A stretch of DNA of 43,000 bases from Owenia fusiformis. Its lineage: Eukaryota > Annelida > Polychaeta > Sabellida > Oweniidae. Shown here piece after piece: positions 1 through 11,359 of this stretch. How positions within the stretch are numbered: the first letter of the stretch is position 1; every line of letters starts with the position of its first letter. A program made the position numbers and the translations under genes. The stretch lies in the NCBI GenBank assembly GCA_903813345.2, contig CAIIXF020000046.1, positions 1 to 43,000 on the forward strand. Reading direction: 5' to 3'. The notes under the pieces are model-generated. The model was not told the origin of the DNA and made no database searches. It saw only the letters and a program-made list of their open reading frames with translations.

Positions 1-1630
1 AGGGATCGCAGATTTTTTCAATACTCTGATTTTTTGTCTATCTTAAAAAGCACAAAGAAACCCGAGCTTTCAAATGAGCCATGGCTTATGTCTTAACAAT
101 TTTTCCTTGCATATATAGACCAAAAAGTCGGATCTGAATTAAGCACATCTTCCTCTTAATCGTGGGCACATTTTTGGCCCTGTTGACTGCACAATTTTAA
201 TTTTTGTGATAAGACCGGTTTCCCTATGGCCAGGCTCATTTGTTAAAGGGACAAAGTGCGTAAATGAAGTCTCACTTTTGATCTTCATAGTATTTCCAAT
301 GGATTAATAAGTACCCGATCTTTCATTTGACACCAAAAAAGCTCAAACAGACCACATCAGAGTTGACACTTGATCATGACAAAATATTTTTGATCTATCA
401 ATTTATATATGTCAAGTTTTTAGCAATGCCATAGAAAGATGGCATTGTTGTTTGCATTAATTATCAATTCATTTTTGACAGGATTTTCAATCCAAGAGTT
501 ATTTAAAACATACACTATTTGTGAAAAGTGGTAATTCACTTTTTTCAATCTCTGAACTTCAAATGCTGTTTTCTATGCAAGTAATGTTTTTTTCACTTCA
601 GTATTATCCCAAATTAAAGTTTTTATCATATTTGATTGACTGTGTGAGTGACATGTCTCAAACAATATGTTGTCCTTTTTCATTCAAAAATAGGCGCATT
701 GCCTGTAGTTTTTGGAAGTTGTTAGAATTTGCTACAGACGCCGATTACCAACCACCAACCGCCAGCCACCCGAACAACCGACTGCCCACCGCAACGGCCA
801 GGGTAAGATGCCGTGGGTGTGATCCCATGTGATAAAACCCCACAAAACAAGGAAAGACAATTCAAGTAAAATTTGTTGAAAAACATTAACACGTTAGACC
901 TATAGCTTGAAATGCTTAGAATGCACAATACGGGGCACAATATAGCCATGTGAAATTTAAAAAAGTCCATACCGTCCCGGGGGTGAGGCCCCCGCGCCGG
1001 GCCCCGCGTCATACCCCATCTTCTCTTGCAGTGATGCGAACCCCAAAAATACCACCCCTTGACAATTGCTGGCTTCGCCTCTAGACTCTCTTAAAAATAC
1101 AAAAACATTTCCTAATATAAGGCATTACTTCACTTACATGTATTGTAGGCCTATATTTTGTCATGGAATATAAATTCTCTACGTTCGTTAATTTCATGTG
1201 ACAATTCGTTCGTAAATATACCGTCGAGTTCGTAAGTAAAGTTTGTTATTTTTAGTGTAGAAATCTATTCTAAGGCTTATATTTAGTTTAGTTTTAATTT
1301 TAAATCATAATGAATAGTATCAAATGATACCTTAACTAATGTTTCACATTTTTTTGTCGTAAAAAAATATATATACATATAGGGAAGTGTACAAAATGAG
1401 TTGATATAATGTAGCCTAGCGGGCGATAATACATGAAATTATATTGATATTTGCGATTTTCGATCGGCCAAGGTCCTAAGTTCAAGTTCACATAACCCAG
1501 AATTGGACATCAAGACTCCGTCAGGTCTGAATAAAGCTCTAAAACCAGATATAAACAAAAGGTTGAACTAATCTTCTTGATGAAATCAAAAAGATTTAAT
1601 TGTCGAACGCAAATAAACTTTAGGTTCAGC
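1..1630. other. Gene-free stretch, no function assigned
   Basis: I see no credible exon here: the open frames lack splice context and family motifs. The segment is AT-rich except for a short C-rich run at about 740-800 and a very GC-rich patch at about 975-1010 containing self-complementary G and C tracts. These could be repeat remnants. It ends at the palindrome/SINE composite that begins near 1634. Confidence 0.5.
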
Positions 1631-1633
1631 CAC

Positions 1634-1780
1634 AGGTACCTGTATCAACACCTGACAGTGACATCTATTGGTGACCAAACCCTGGAAATAACCCTTTATC
1701 TCTTATATGTATACGAGATATATTTTGAGGGTTCTGTCAACAGAAGATGTCACTGTCAGGCATTGATACAGGTGTAACGA
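1634..1780. repeat. Palindromic MITE-like element beside the SINE
   Basis: About 40 bases at 1634-1675 reappear inverted at 1737-1780 (shared core CCTGACAGTGACATC on opposite strands). The interior also folds, AACCCTTTATCTC against its inverted partner near GAGGGTT, so the whole segment can form one hairpin. It directly abuts the 3' side of the minus-strand SINE. It could be a MITE inserted into the SINE tail. Confidence 0.6.
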
Positions 1781-1945
1781 TAACGACCCTTGGGCACATC
1801 CGAAAGAGAGTGTGCTAAATTCAATACCCCGTACGGGAATTGAACCCAGGACCTTCCGCTCTCGAGTCAGACGCTCTACCCCTGAGCCATAAAGGCTAGC
1901 CACTACAGCTGAGACTGTAGTAGCGACTTGCTATCGAAGGTCATT
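1781..1945 (-). repeat. tRNA-derived SINE, copy 1
   Basis: On the minus strand there is a good RNA polymerase III A box (TGGCTCAGGGG, 1879-1889) and B box (GGTTCAATTCC, 1836-1846), spaced 43 bases as in a tRNA. The predicted acceptor arms do not pair, so this is a tRNA-like SINE head or pseudogene and not a functional tRNA. The part after the B box (TTGAATTTAGCACAC, then a C/T-rich stretch and GGGTCGTTA) is shared with the copy near 24856, as is a leader reading GATAGCAAG upstream of the A box. Confidence 0.65.
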
Positions 1946-3586
1946 ATACAGGTTCCAGGTGCTTCTAGTTTGGCTAATAACGTGTGTGGCCTCTTATATT
2001 TTGATGCTTTTATGACCGGGCTTTCTTTATATTAATTGTACACAAAAGTGTGATGTTTTAATTTCTATCTTTTATTTATTTCACTTGTTTTCACTTCTAA
2101 GCTACTGCTAAATCTAGTTATGTCTTTTTGAAGTCTAGGCCGAAAGTGACCCAAATCTCTCACATGGCATATAGTATCTTCCTCAAAACCAGACATCACA
2201 TGATCACTTCAAATCTGTTATGTAAAAAGTTTAACAATAGGAAGACTGCTTCAAATCCTAATTAGAATCCAAGATATAGAAATGTAAATTAAATGTAAAT
2301 TAAAGAAACATTTGTAAGTCTGAAGATGCTCTGAACAATTGTAATGATTGCATATTTAATGTGAGAAACTGACCAGAGATATCCCAGGTGTACTACATGA
2401 CCCGGGTTTATCTAAATGCTTTTTGTATCATGTTTCCATTAATTAATTTACAAAGTAAAAACAAAGTAAAAGTATAAGATATTAATTATAAAATACAACA
2501 TGAAAATCACTCCGTCACATTTGCTTCTCCTCCAAAGAATGCGTCCCGCATTCTAAATGAAAATCACTCCGTCACACTTTTCTGACATAGTATTTTCAAA
2601 AAGATTAACATGGCTGAAATTCTTTAAATTACAAGAGGGCACAGGCTTATTGCACAAAAAACTAAATAATCTGAAATATAAAAATGTCATTCATGTACAA
2701 TATGAGTAATACATGTATACATTTTCATATATTATTGCATAATGGTCTCCTAATTTCTTATTTTTGGGGTTCTACTGACGCAATAGAATAGTGAAACGGG
2801 CTGTAGTGAGTTAGCTCTCCACAGGCTTTTCTTTTCAGTGGGGAATAAGAACATGCATTTCAGGGGGATCTGCATACAGCTACAGATAAAATAAAAAGAT
2901 AGTCCATAAGTAAAGAATAATGGGGGAATCACCCATTAGCCTTCAGTTCAATGTTCTAGTTTGCTATACAAGAAATCAAAATGATGCAATGATTGTCATT
3001 CTGTCGACTTTTGGACAGAAGTACAATGTATGCACAAAATAATAATGTAGCATAATAATGGAAATGAATACACCCAGGGCATTTACTGTTTATAAGCTCT
3101 GGATTCTGGAACAGTTTATGTTCCCAATAAGATGCTGGGTTGTATTCTTTGAATGACATTGATGACTTAATGCTGAGTATCTTAGCATAATGAGAAGACT
3201 GAAGCGAAATAATATAGCCTAATATGAATCCTGAGACTACTCTTGAAACGGCAAAAATATGGTAAGGTGGGGGTGACAAAAGGTTGATAGATTTGGGTGA
3301 CTTTTTTGCGCTTGCTTACCGGGAGATCAACTGGGCAAAACTCCATCTTGACCTGGAAAAAGTGAAACACCCTAATGTAGCAGCCGTATTTTAACAATTA
3401 TGAAACAATATTATTCTCATCAAAAGGTTGCCTGTGTATTGTGATCTCATGCTGTTACCATGTAAAGAATCTTAACAGTGATACATGTATGTAAAAATTT
3501 GAACGTGAATAGCTTGCATTATATTGCCAGCACCATTTTTGATACTTTTTGGACACTCTGTACTACATGTGTATGTCATCTTTCAG
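1946..3586. other. Upstream region of the ECI1 gene, no coding exon seen
   Basis: No exon with family motifs is visible. A 25-base direct repeat (AAAATCACTCCGTCACA) occurs near 2502 and 2559, enclosing a small hairpin (AGAATGC...GCATTCT). The ECI1 coding exon starts after an acceptor at 3584-3586, so a 5' untranslated exon and the promoter should lie in this stretch, but I cannot place them. Confidence 0.4.
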
Positions 3587-6500
3587 GTGAAGTCCACAAG
3601 CAGTATGGCACTTGTTAGTCTAAGGCGATGCCTCGGTGCAGTGTTGAAGAATGGAGCCGCTATGGTACAAACAAGGTCATACTCAGCTGCAAGTGGCTAC
3701 CTAAAAGTAACCACTGAGAATGATATTGGTAAACATGATGCCACAAGGCTTTTTATTAGTTTATCAATTCTGTTGCAGTTTACCATTCTATATTTATTAT
3801 TTATTTTATTTATTTATTTATTTATTTATTATTTAGACGTACACTTTTAAATCAGTGGCACACTAAAAATATTTAGGTGCGTCTACAGTCAAAATACATA
3901 CATATATAAGACACTAGTGAACATTTTTTAACCTTCAACCAATACCTTTCAAATTCATCATATTTTGTTACATGTATGTTGAATTCCAGTGATATGAAGA
4001 CAGCCTAGTAATTTGTTTTGATTTCTTAAAATATACAGTATTGTAAAGGTGGTCTAGTTTTTATATCACAATAAGAAGTGGTGACATCTTTTTATAGTCT
4101 TTAACTTTTGGTGGATGTTGGCTGGTGTTCAGTGTTCGGCATCTGTAACAAATGTCAGGTTTTATTGCATGTTAATGATTGTTATACTTCAATGACTGAT
4201 GTCTAAACTGTCTCTAACTGTCCATCAGAATACCAATAATCCAAGTCAAGAAGCTAGAATTTAGCTAGAATATGTAGTATGTTGGTGTACATTTTCTATG
4301 TTTCTATCTAACTCTTCAACTCAGGATGGGGGACAGTAATCTTGTTAAATCTTGTATCTTTTAGCCACCATAGCCATGGACAAGAAGCCTGTTAACAGTT
4401 TAAACCTAGAGTTCCTCACAGAACTAAGCTTAACCCTCGAGAAGCTAGAAAATGAAAAGTGCAAAGGTCTCATACTGACATCCGTAAGTTTTTGGACATC
4501 ATGATGTTGACATCTTAGTAATATTATTTTACATTGAATATTGATGTACATCAAAGGTCTAATGGTAACTAGTCAACTCAACACCAAGTCAACTCAACCC
4601 AAGTCAACTCAACCCTTAGTCAAGTCGACCCCAAGTCAAGTCGACCCTTAGTCAAGTCGAACCCAAGTCATCTCGACCCTTAGTCAACTCAACCCCAAGT
4701 CATCTTAACCCTTGGTCATCTCAACCCTTAGTCAACTCAACCCCACCATAAAAAAACAAATAGATATACTATTTTCATGGTACGATATTGATGAATTTTG
4801 AAAGAATGAGGGACTAAAATACTAATTTTCCAAAGTAATATTGAAGTTTGTGCTTAACGCATTTATAATTTTTATAATATGACATTATATTATTTACCAA
4901 AATAATATTTGATTAATCTTAATAGGGCCATTCAGGATGCTATACATATATTTCACCCCTTCATATTTGAGCTTGTCTTATCTCTCTGAAATAAAAAAAA
5001 TATCTATACACTTTTCTGTTATACCGAAATTGTTGCAACAGTATTTTTGACAATAGGTAACTTATGCAACATGTGCATTGTGCCAACATCCATCCATTAC
5101 TTTGTATTGAATGATGTTATATTTTGATAATGATAATAAACAATAAACAATATGATATAGTTCAGATCTTCCTTCTGATCTATAGGCGATAGAAATGTTT
5201 ATTTTTTGAAGCTAGATTTTAAAGCAAGACTGAACAAACAATGGGATTTATGATTTTACAATTTCCATTATCGTACCCATGTCAGGTGTCATAAATAACA
5301 ATATTAGGATTTTATAACTGATCCAGTTCAAATCTTCCTTCTGATCTACAGCTGGCGATAGAAATGTTTATTTTTTGAAGTAAGATTTTAAAACAAGACT
5401 AAACAAACATGGGATTTATGTTTTTCTATTTTCCATTATCTTACTCATATGTCAGGTGTCATAAACAATCAGATTGGGATTTTATGATTCAGTTCAAATC
5501 TTCGTTTTGATCTATAGGTGACAGAAATGTTTTTTTCTTTGAAGTTTGATTTCAAATCAAACTGCACAAACAATGGGATTATATTGTATTTTAATCTACT
5601 TAAAACAAGTAAAATCATTTGGGTCGACTTGACTAAGGGTTGAGTTGACCAAGGGTTGAGATGACTTGGGGTCGAGTTGACTAAGGGTCGAGATGACTTG
5701 GGGTCGACTTGACTAAGGGTCGACTTGACTTGGGGTCGACTTGACTAAGGGTTGAGTTGACTTGGGTTGAGTCGACTTGGGGTTGAGTTGACTAGGAAGC
5801 GGTCTAATAGGTGGCCATTTTGGATTTTCCATCCAAAAATCTTGTCTGTCACGGCTTGTCTATAGGTTTCCACCCAAACCATTTCAAGGAGTCATCTGAA
5901 ATTTTAGAAATGTTTCAACATATGAAAGTTTAGAACTGATTAGTTTTTGCCAGGCAACCTGGGTAAATGTAAGGTGGCCATTTCAGATTCTCTGTCCCAA
6001 CTATTACGGGGTGCAATTCTGTTCACTCTGTGTCTTGTTAAATGTTACCTACCGGGTCCTCAAGAACTTGAAATTTGCAAATCATGACTAATCTGCTTCA
6101 TTCGATAAACTGTATGATGATTTTGTATCAAAAATTAAAAAAGTTATAGCATTTTGAAAAAAAAGTGGCGTTTTTTTTTGGCCCACCCTGTACATGTACC
6201 TATAATAACACATTAAACTAGTTAAAATATTTGTGTATAAATTGAATTCCAGGCTCTCCCAAAAATCTTTTCTGCAGGCTTAGATATTCTTGAGATGTAT
6301 CAGCCCAAGGAGGAAAGACTGAGACAATTCTGGAGTACATTGCAAGATGTCTGGCTGAGACTTTATGGCTCACCACTAGTTACAATTGCTGCCATATCAG
6401 TAAGTCACCTGTATGGAATATGGCTCTTGATCATAGTACATGTACATCAGTATGTAATAATGGTACTCTCATAGAGTACACACATGTACATTTAACCATG

Positions 6501-9500
6501 GTCAATATGACATTAGGAGTATAAAGCAGTTTGATAAGAGTGATATTCATATACTGTATGCTAAATAGCTGATATCTCCAAACTTCCCATATGTAATATC
6601 TGTTTAAGTACCTGTACTGTATATGATGGTAATGGTACAAGAAGCACAAAATGAAACAGTGCACTTGAACAGTATACCTTAACAAAACAAACCATTTACA
6701 TTTATAACCATACTCTACAGGTTCAGTAGAACCTGTGTAAGTGGAACAGCCTCCGTTCTGCCAAAAAGCGTTCCACTTAGGAGGTGTTCCACTTACGGAG
6801 GTTTGGGTTCGCGGGGATTTAAGAACATTCAAGATAAAATATAGGGTTTATATGTATCACTGGAAATATGATTCTCCATTCATTGCAGGGCAGCTATATA
6901 CCATTAATTATCCATTTGTTTTACTCAAAAAGGTATCTGACATTTTTAATCCTCCCTATTCTGCCAAAAATGTTTTCTGACATTCTTAATCCTCCTCATT
7001 CTGCCAAAAATGTTTTCTGACATTCTTAATCCTCCTCATTCTGCCAAAAATGTTTTCTGTTTTTTACTCCTCCTCATTCTGTCAGTGTCAGGCACAAAGA
7101 TTTGGCAATTAAGTTTTGAAGACTAGTTCCTCCTGCTTATAATTCATTTGTTTTTAACCTGGCAACATTCTTAATCTTACTTATCAAGTCAACAAAGAGC
7201 AAGGGGTATTAATTAGTAGTTGAATCACATGTCCATCTCTACAGGAGGTTAATACAATTTGATGAATGCTAATCTTATGAAATCCTAATTTACTGTTTAT
7301 CAAATTAATTAGTGGTAGCATCACATGTTGATCTCTACAGGAGGTTAATCCAATTTGCTATATGGTAATCCATTAAAATTCTAATTTGCCAATTATCATC
7401 TTATTACCTGTTTTCATACCCAGAAATCACTGTAGGCGGTTAATTCTGTTTACATAAGTATCAATATTGAATTTATGGAAAATTGACTGTACCACTTAGC
7501 AGGTTAAATTCTCAATATGGGGTGTTCACTGTTCAAGTTTGGAGGTGTTCCACTTACAGAGGTTTATTTAACATTAAGTCAATGGGTTTCTAAAACGGAA
7601 CTTTGAAAAAGTGTTCCACTTGCGAGGTGTTCCACTTATAGAGGTGTTCCACTTAGCAGGTTCTACTGTATGTTTGTTAAATGCTGCAATAATACAAAGT
7701 AATTTCTTCACTAGGGCCACAGTCCAGCTGGTGGTTGTCTCCTATCTTTGTCTTGTGACTACAGAATTATGGCCGACAATTACACCATCGGCCTTAATGA
7801 AACCAAATTAGTAAGTATAGTATTGTAAAATATACAGTTGACCTACCCAGAGGTGGAGGTTTTATACTTCCAAAAAAGAAACCAAGAATTGATTATTCAG
7901 ATTGAATTGACAAGTCTATCTGAAGAAACAACTTCATGACAATGTGAATAGTGATCTTATTGTCTTAGGGCTATCACTTATTTTTGAGCAATTCCGATAG
8001 GGGTCTTTAAATTAGAATTTGTACTTTTTGCTTTTGATGAACCTCAAGAAAGAATTTAACTCTGAAATTCATCAAAGTATAAATCATTAAGTGCTACTAT
8101 CTGTAATTCTCATCCTAAAAAATAAATAAATTTTCTTCTAAAATGTACCAAACTTTTACTGAGCATAGTTCAGTCACTTATTTATCTGATGTAAAGTTTA
8201 TAGGTGAAAACCTCAAAGTTAATGCATTAAACTAGTCGATATTTGATATGACCCCTCTTCTCCTGACTTACAAGTTGAAGCCTGGGGCTCAGATTTGTAA
8301 ATATTCAATTAGTTTACTGTTTGTTTGTTTTGTCCAAGCCATCTTAATTAAAAATTTCTGCTTGATCAAACTTCCTATTTGTTTGTCTTGGAAGATCAAA
8401 TCTAGTAACATATTCAACACTTTTTTCCCAAATTCATGAGTATCAAGCATATTTTGATGGCTATTGTTGGGTGTATTACTGATTGAATATTCTCCAGAAA
8501 GAGGCCAGGGCAGTCTGATTTGACTGGTAAATGAAGTCCCTTCCCCTTTAGGTATGAGGTTCCATATCCATCCGCCAAAAGGTATGACCCCTATATAGTC
8601 CATTTAAAAACTTGTGGTTTTGTTCTAAATAACGCCATAGTTGGCTTCTAGGGTACCTAGTATGCCACTATTTGGTATCAAAATAAAGAGGAGGAGTTCA
8701 ACTTTTATTTGAATTACGAAAATAGCGATGTAGGTCAAAATAGTTCCGACGTGATCATGTTTACTACGCGTTTGGCCGGTCATCTCAGAATTGAGGCGAT
8801 GATAGCAAACGCGAGTTACAATAAATAGACGCTGATGTCTCAAAAAGTAACCTGACTCCCTATAATTTGATGTAGATCAATCGAACCCCTGTATGAACAG
8901 GTACATTTTGATATATAACACTATGGGGGGTAAGCGTTTTATAGTTGATCACGAACGCCATATGTGCCGGGTATTGTTCTGAATTTTCGAATTTGGTGTT
9001 GGACTACGGTACTCATACCTTTATTGTTCTGATATGAATAATATTCATTGGAAATATCAATATGTCTATCAATATCATAGAGAGAACACAAATGGTATAT
9101 TATATATATATTATACACTGTATATGTGCTTAGCGTTGGTTTTTAATGTGAATAACTGGTCAGTTTTGCCTTTACTGAAAAGTGGGAACAATTCTTTTGT
9201 CACTTAAGTAGCTGTGAGGGTTATGCAATTGCTTACCTCTGACATGTTCATTCTTCCCTACTCTTAAATGAAAATGATCATTTTGGGTATTGTTTAAGTT
9301 TAAGTTAACACAATATTTTTCTGGCAAACCCCAGATGTAAATACCTTTTGTCAACTGAATATGATTTTATAAAATATTTATAGCAAGTAACATGTACATT
9401 AAAGCTTTGAAATAAATAATACTTGAAAAAGTAGCCGCGGAATTGACAAGTGTATATTTAAGAAAGGGGGGTCCTATCAAATATCGACTAGTTTAATGCA

Positions 9501-11160
9501 TTGACTTTGTGATTTTCACCTATAAACTTTACATCAGATAAATAAGTGATTGAACTATGCTCAGTAAAAGTTTGGTACATTTTAGAAGAAAAATAAAGGT
9601 TTTGCGTTCAATTAACAAATGTTCCAATTTTTTTTGGACCACCCTGTATATAAACTTACACACGAACCTTGAAAAAACCCTCACTTAGCAAGTAGTACAA
9701 GTTCCAAACAAATCTCTTTTTATTGGATTTTAAAAACCAACAAATTCAATCTGAATCTCTACATGTAACTGAACAGTATATTGGAGCTTGAATCTTTTAG
9801 GGTTATTTAAGATGAGATTTGCTGCTACCAGGTATATAAGCCTATTACCTTGTATATTTTCTTTTACAGGGTATTGTTGCTCCATTCTGGTGAGTTCATT
9901 TTACAGAATATATTTCTTAATGTACTTGTAGTTTTCTTTTAAGAATAGTCACAGTCTCATAAATGCTGAGACTGAAATGACAACATTGTAGTTTGTATAC
10001 CCTGTATTGAATCTATTCAACCCCTCATTGATTGAAAATTAATATACTGTTCATGTCAGTATTGAAACATTGTTTCTTTTCACGTTAGATTATGGTTTGG
10101 GATATATAGGGTCTACTTTTCCTATGACAGATTTACACTTACAGTTTGCTTTTCTTGTTGGGTTTCTTTAAAGTTTTAAGTCACCCTTCCCTTTGGCATT
10201 TGTGCTTATATATTCATTGTTTGAATCACAGCAAAAGAAGTTTGAAAGAAGTGGAATTCTATTCAATATAATAGACAGTTTTCGGGACAGAAAATTCAAA
10301 TTGGCCGCCCTAACATTTACCCAGACTGCCCAAAAACTAATCAGTTCTAAACTTTTATATGTAGAAACATCCCTAAAAATTTCAGATGAATCCATGAAAC
10401 AGTTTAGCTTGAAAACTGTAGACAAGCCTCGTCAGACGAAATTTGTGTTGTATGTCGTATAACAATATACGCAAAGTGATTTTGCTATGACAGAAATCTA
10501 TTTTTCAGGTTTGTTGACACTATGCACAATGTGGTTGGTCACAGACAGACTGAAATGGCTCTCCAGCTTGGGACAATGTTTAGTTCTCAAGAGGCATTGT
10601 CCATTGGGCTAGTGGATCGAGTAGTTGGAGAAGGGGAAACTGTAGATGCTGCCAAAAAGGAAATGTCACAATGGGTCAAAATTCCAGGTACTATAGTATT
10701 TCATTTCTGTATGTTTATACTTAGATAGTTTAAGAAATATTAATTGTTTGGATCAGTGGATTGTATTCTTACCCATGAAGTTTACTAAGTAACACAGAAT
10801 AATAATGCAAAAATACATACTATCACCAAGGGTTTACATGTATATTACTGAGCTATGAATGTGTATTGGTATTGGAGTGACATCATTGAATTTCACAAAT
10901 ATAAATAAAATTGGAAAAGTATGTTGAAAAATGAATAAGAAATACATACAATCATTATATTAAATAAGATTGATATTAAGAGTTGAATTCTTTTTCTAGG
11001 CTATGCTCGTCAGCTATCAAAGATGCAGCTTCGGAAACCCACAATTGACAAACTTGTTGCTAGAAAAGAAGATGACATTAATTATTTTGCAACATTCATT
11101 ACAAAAGATGGCGTCCAAAAAGCAATGGGGATGTATCTTGAAAGTTTAAAGAAGAAGTAA
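3587..11160 (+). CDS. ECI1: Enoyl-CoA delta isomerase 1, mitochondrial
   Basis: Crotonase-fold enzyme that moves cis-3 or trans-3 double bonds to trans-2 so that unsaturated fatty acids can complete mitochondrial beta-oxidation. Exons: 3587-3728 (ATG at 3605), 4365-4483, 6253-6399, 7715-7810, 9870-9889, 10509-10687, 11000-11160 (TAA), plus an upstream untranslated exon implied by the acceptor at 3584-3586. All junctions have GT/AG and the phases join, giving 281 aa (mammalian proteins are about 300). Residues 1-27 are basic and hydroxylated, like a mitochondrial presequence. Family motifs seen: PVNSLNLEFL, KIFSAGLDI, SPAGGCL, CDYRIMAD, GLNET (its Glu is at the family's catalytic position), GIVAPFWF and GLVDRVV. 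No stop or frameshift is seen, so it looks functional. Introns are rich in transposons. The peroxisomal ECI2 is less likely because there is no acyl-CoA-binding domain. Confidence 0.93.
3797..3834. repeat. (TTTA)n microsatellite
   Basis: Tandem TTTA/TATT units in intron 1 of ECI1. The open frame running into it is an artefact of the repeat. Confidence 0.85.
4066..4210 (+). repeat. Dispersed repeat, copy A
   Basis: Shares ordered blocks (AAGTGGTGAC, GGTGTTC, GCATCTGTAACAA, TTGCATGT) with 12200-12345, which lies downstream of the same gene in the same orientation. It is a diverged interspersed repeat of unknown class located in ECI1 intron 1. Confidence 0.55.
4556..5808. mobile_element. Foldback-type element with minisatellite arms
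   Basis: GGTCTAAT occurs at 4556-4563 and again at 5801-5808, a probable 8-bp target-site duplication around a 1237-bp element. Each arm is about 180 bases of degenerate units resembling AGTCAACTCAACCCC (4572-4745), present in inverted orientation at the other end (5620-5797); the outermost shared bases read CTAGTCAACTCAAC. The interior is AT-rich and holds a 166-bp tandem repeat. No transposase frame is seen, so it is non-autonomous. An 8-bp duplication is typical of hAT-type integration, but that class assignment is inference. It lies in ECI1 intron 2. Confidence 0.75.
5161..5595 (+). repeat. 166-bp tandem repeat inside the foldback element
   Basis: Three copies start at 5161, 5327 and 5493, so the period is 166 both times; the last copy is incomplete. 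Shared blocks include TTCAAATCTTCCTTCTGATCT, GATAGAAATGTTTATTTTTT and ACAAACAATGGGATT. Copies differ at scattered positions and by small indels. Confidence 0.85.
5812..6010 (+). repeat. ~162-bp monomer family, locus 1
   Basis: Begins GGCCATTTTGGATTTTCC, continues through CTTGTCTGT and TTAGAACTGATTAGTTTTTG to GGGTAAATGT and a second GGCCATTT. The same order of blocks is seen in the tandem array at 13551-14280 and, inverted, at 10275-10400. It sits immediately right of the foldback element's target duplication. Confidence 0.7.
6936..7095 (+). repeat. 40-bp minisatellite
   Basis: Units starting TCTGACATTCTTAATCCTCC begin at 6936, 6976 and 7016, with a diverged fourth at 7056; the period is exactly 40. 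It lies inside the pogo-like element. Confidence 0.85.
7209..7420 (+). repeat. ~96-bp tandem duplication
   Basis: TTAATTAGT...CACATG...ATCTCTACAGGAGGTTAAT occurs from 7209 and again from 7305 (offset 96), with a weak third fragment near 7430. It is part of the pogo-like element interior. Confidence 0.7.
8131..9592. mobile_element. Long-armed inverted-repeat element
   Basis: About 118 bases at 8131-8248 reappear as a near-perfect reverse complement at 9475-9592 (blocks ATGTACCAAACTTTTACTGA, GATGTAAAGTTTATAGGTGA, GCATTAAACTAGTCGATATT). The 1.2-kb spacer has no coding frame with recognisable motifs. It could be one transposon with long inverted ends or two copies of a repeat in opposite orientation. 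It lies wholly within ECI1 intron 4. No target duplication was identified. Confidence 0.7.
9870..9889 (+). CDS. ECI1: 20-nt micro-exon of ECI1
   Basis: Preceded by a pyrimidine-rich tract and CAG at 9867-9869 and followed by the donor GTGAGT at 9890. It enters in phase 0 and leaves two bases that join the first base of the exon at 10509, giving GIVAPFW then FVDT. This is the segment expected between the NET motif and the next helix of ECI1, so despite its size the exon is needed for a complete protein. Confidence 0.88.
10275..10400 (-). repeat. ~162-bp monomer family, locus 2 (inverted)
   Basis: Read on the minus strand this shows the same ordered blocks as 5812-6010 and 13551-14280: TTCAGATGAATC region, TTAGAACTGATTAGTTTTTG, TGGGTAAATGT and a GGCC-TTT block. 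It is a single diverged monomer in ECI1 intron 5. The open frames on both strands here come from the repeat. Confidence 0.65.
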
Positions 11161-11359
11161 TTCTCGGAAAATCAACAGTGAAGAAATCAACAGAAATCAA
11201 CTCAATAGTAACATGATATAATGACATAGAGGTATTTTTTATATAATGTAACAAGCTATCAATGATGTACACCATGAAATACAAAAATCAGTACCATTTC
11301 ATGACATGCCCGGGTAGCATTTATGTTGACATTAATTAATCATTTATTGTATGTCACAC

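Larger units (their letters stand above)
6724..7668. mobile_element. pogo/Tigger-like non-autonomous DNA element
   Basis: CAGTAGAACCTG at 6724-6735 is matched by its exact reverse complement at 7657-7668. The right end is followed by TA, the usual pogo/Tigger target, whereas the left flank reads TT and may be mutated. The subterminal regions carry repeated AAGTGGAACACCTC blocks on both sides. The interior holds a 40-bp minisatellite and a ~96-bp duplication and no transposase. It occupies most of ECI1 intron 3 and ends 46 bases before exon 4. Class is inferred from the ends. Confidence 0.65.

Noticed and set aside
1825-1896. Functional tRNA gene on the minus strand
   Set aside because: A and B boxes are present, but the acceptor ends do not pair and the body matches a second dispersed copy, so it is a SINE.
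10168-10462. 85-89-aa frames on both strands in an ECI1 intron
   Set aside because: The segment is an inverted copy of the ~162-bp monomer family, and the ECI1 exons join correctly without it.
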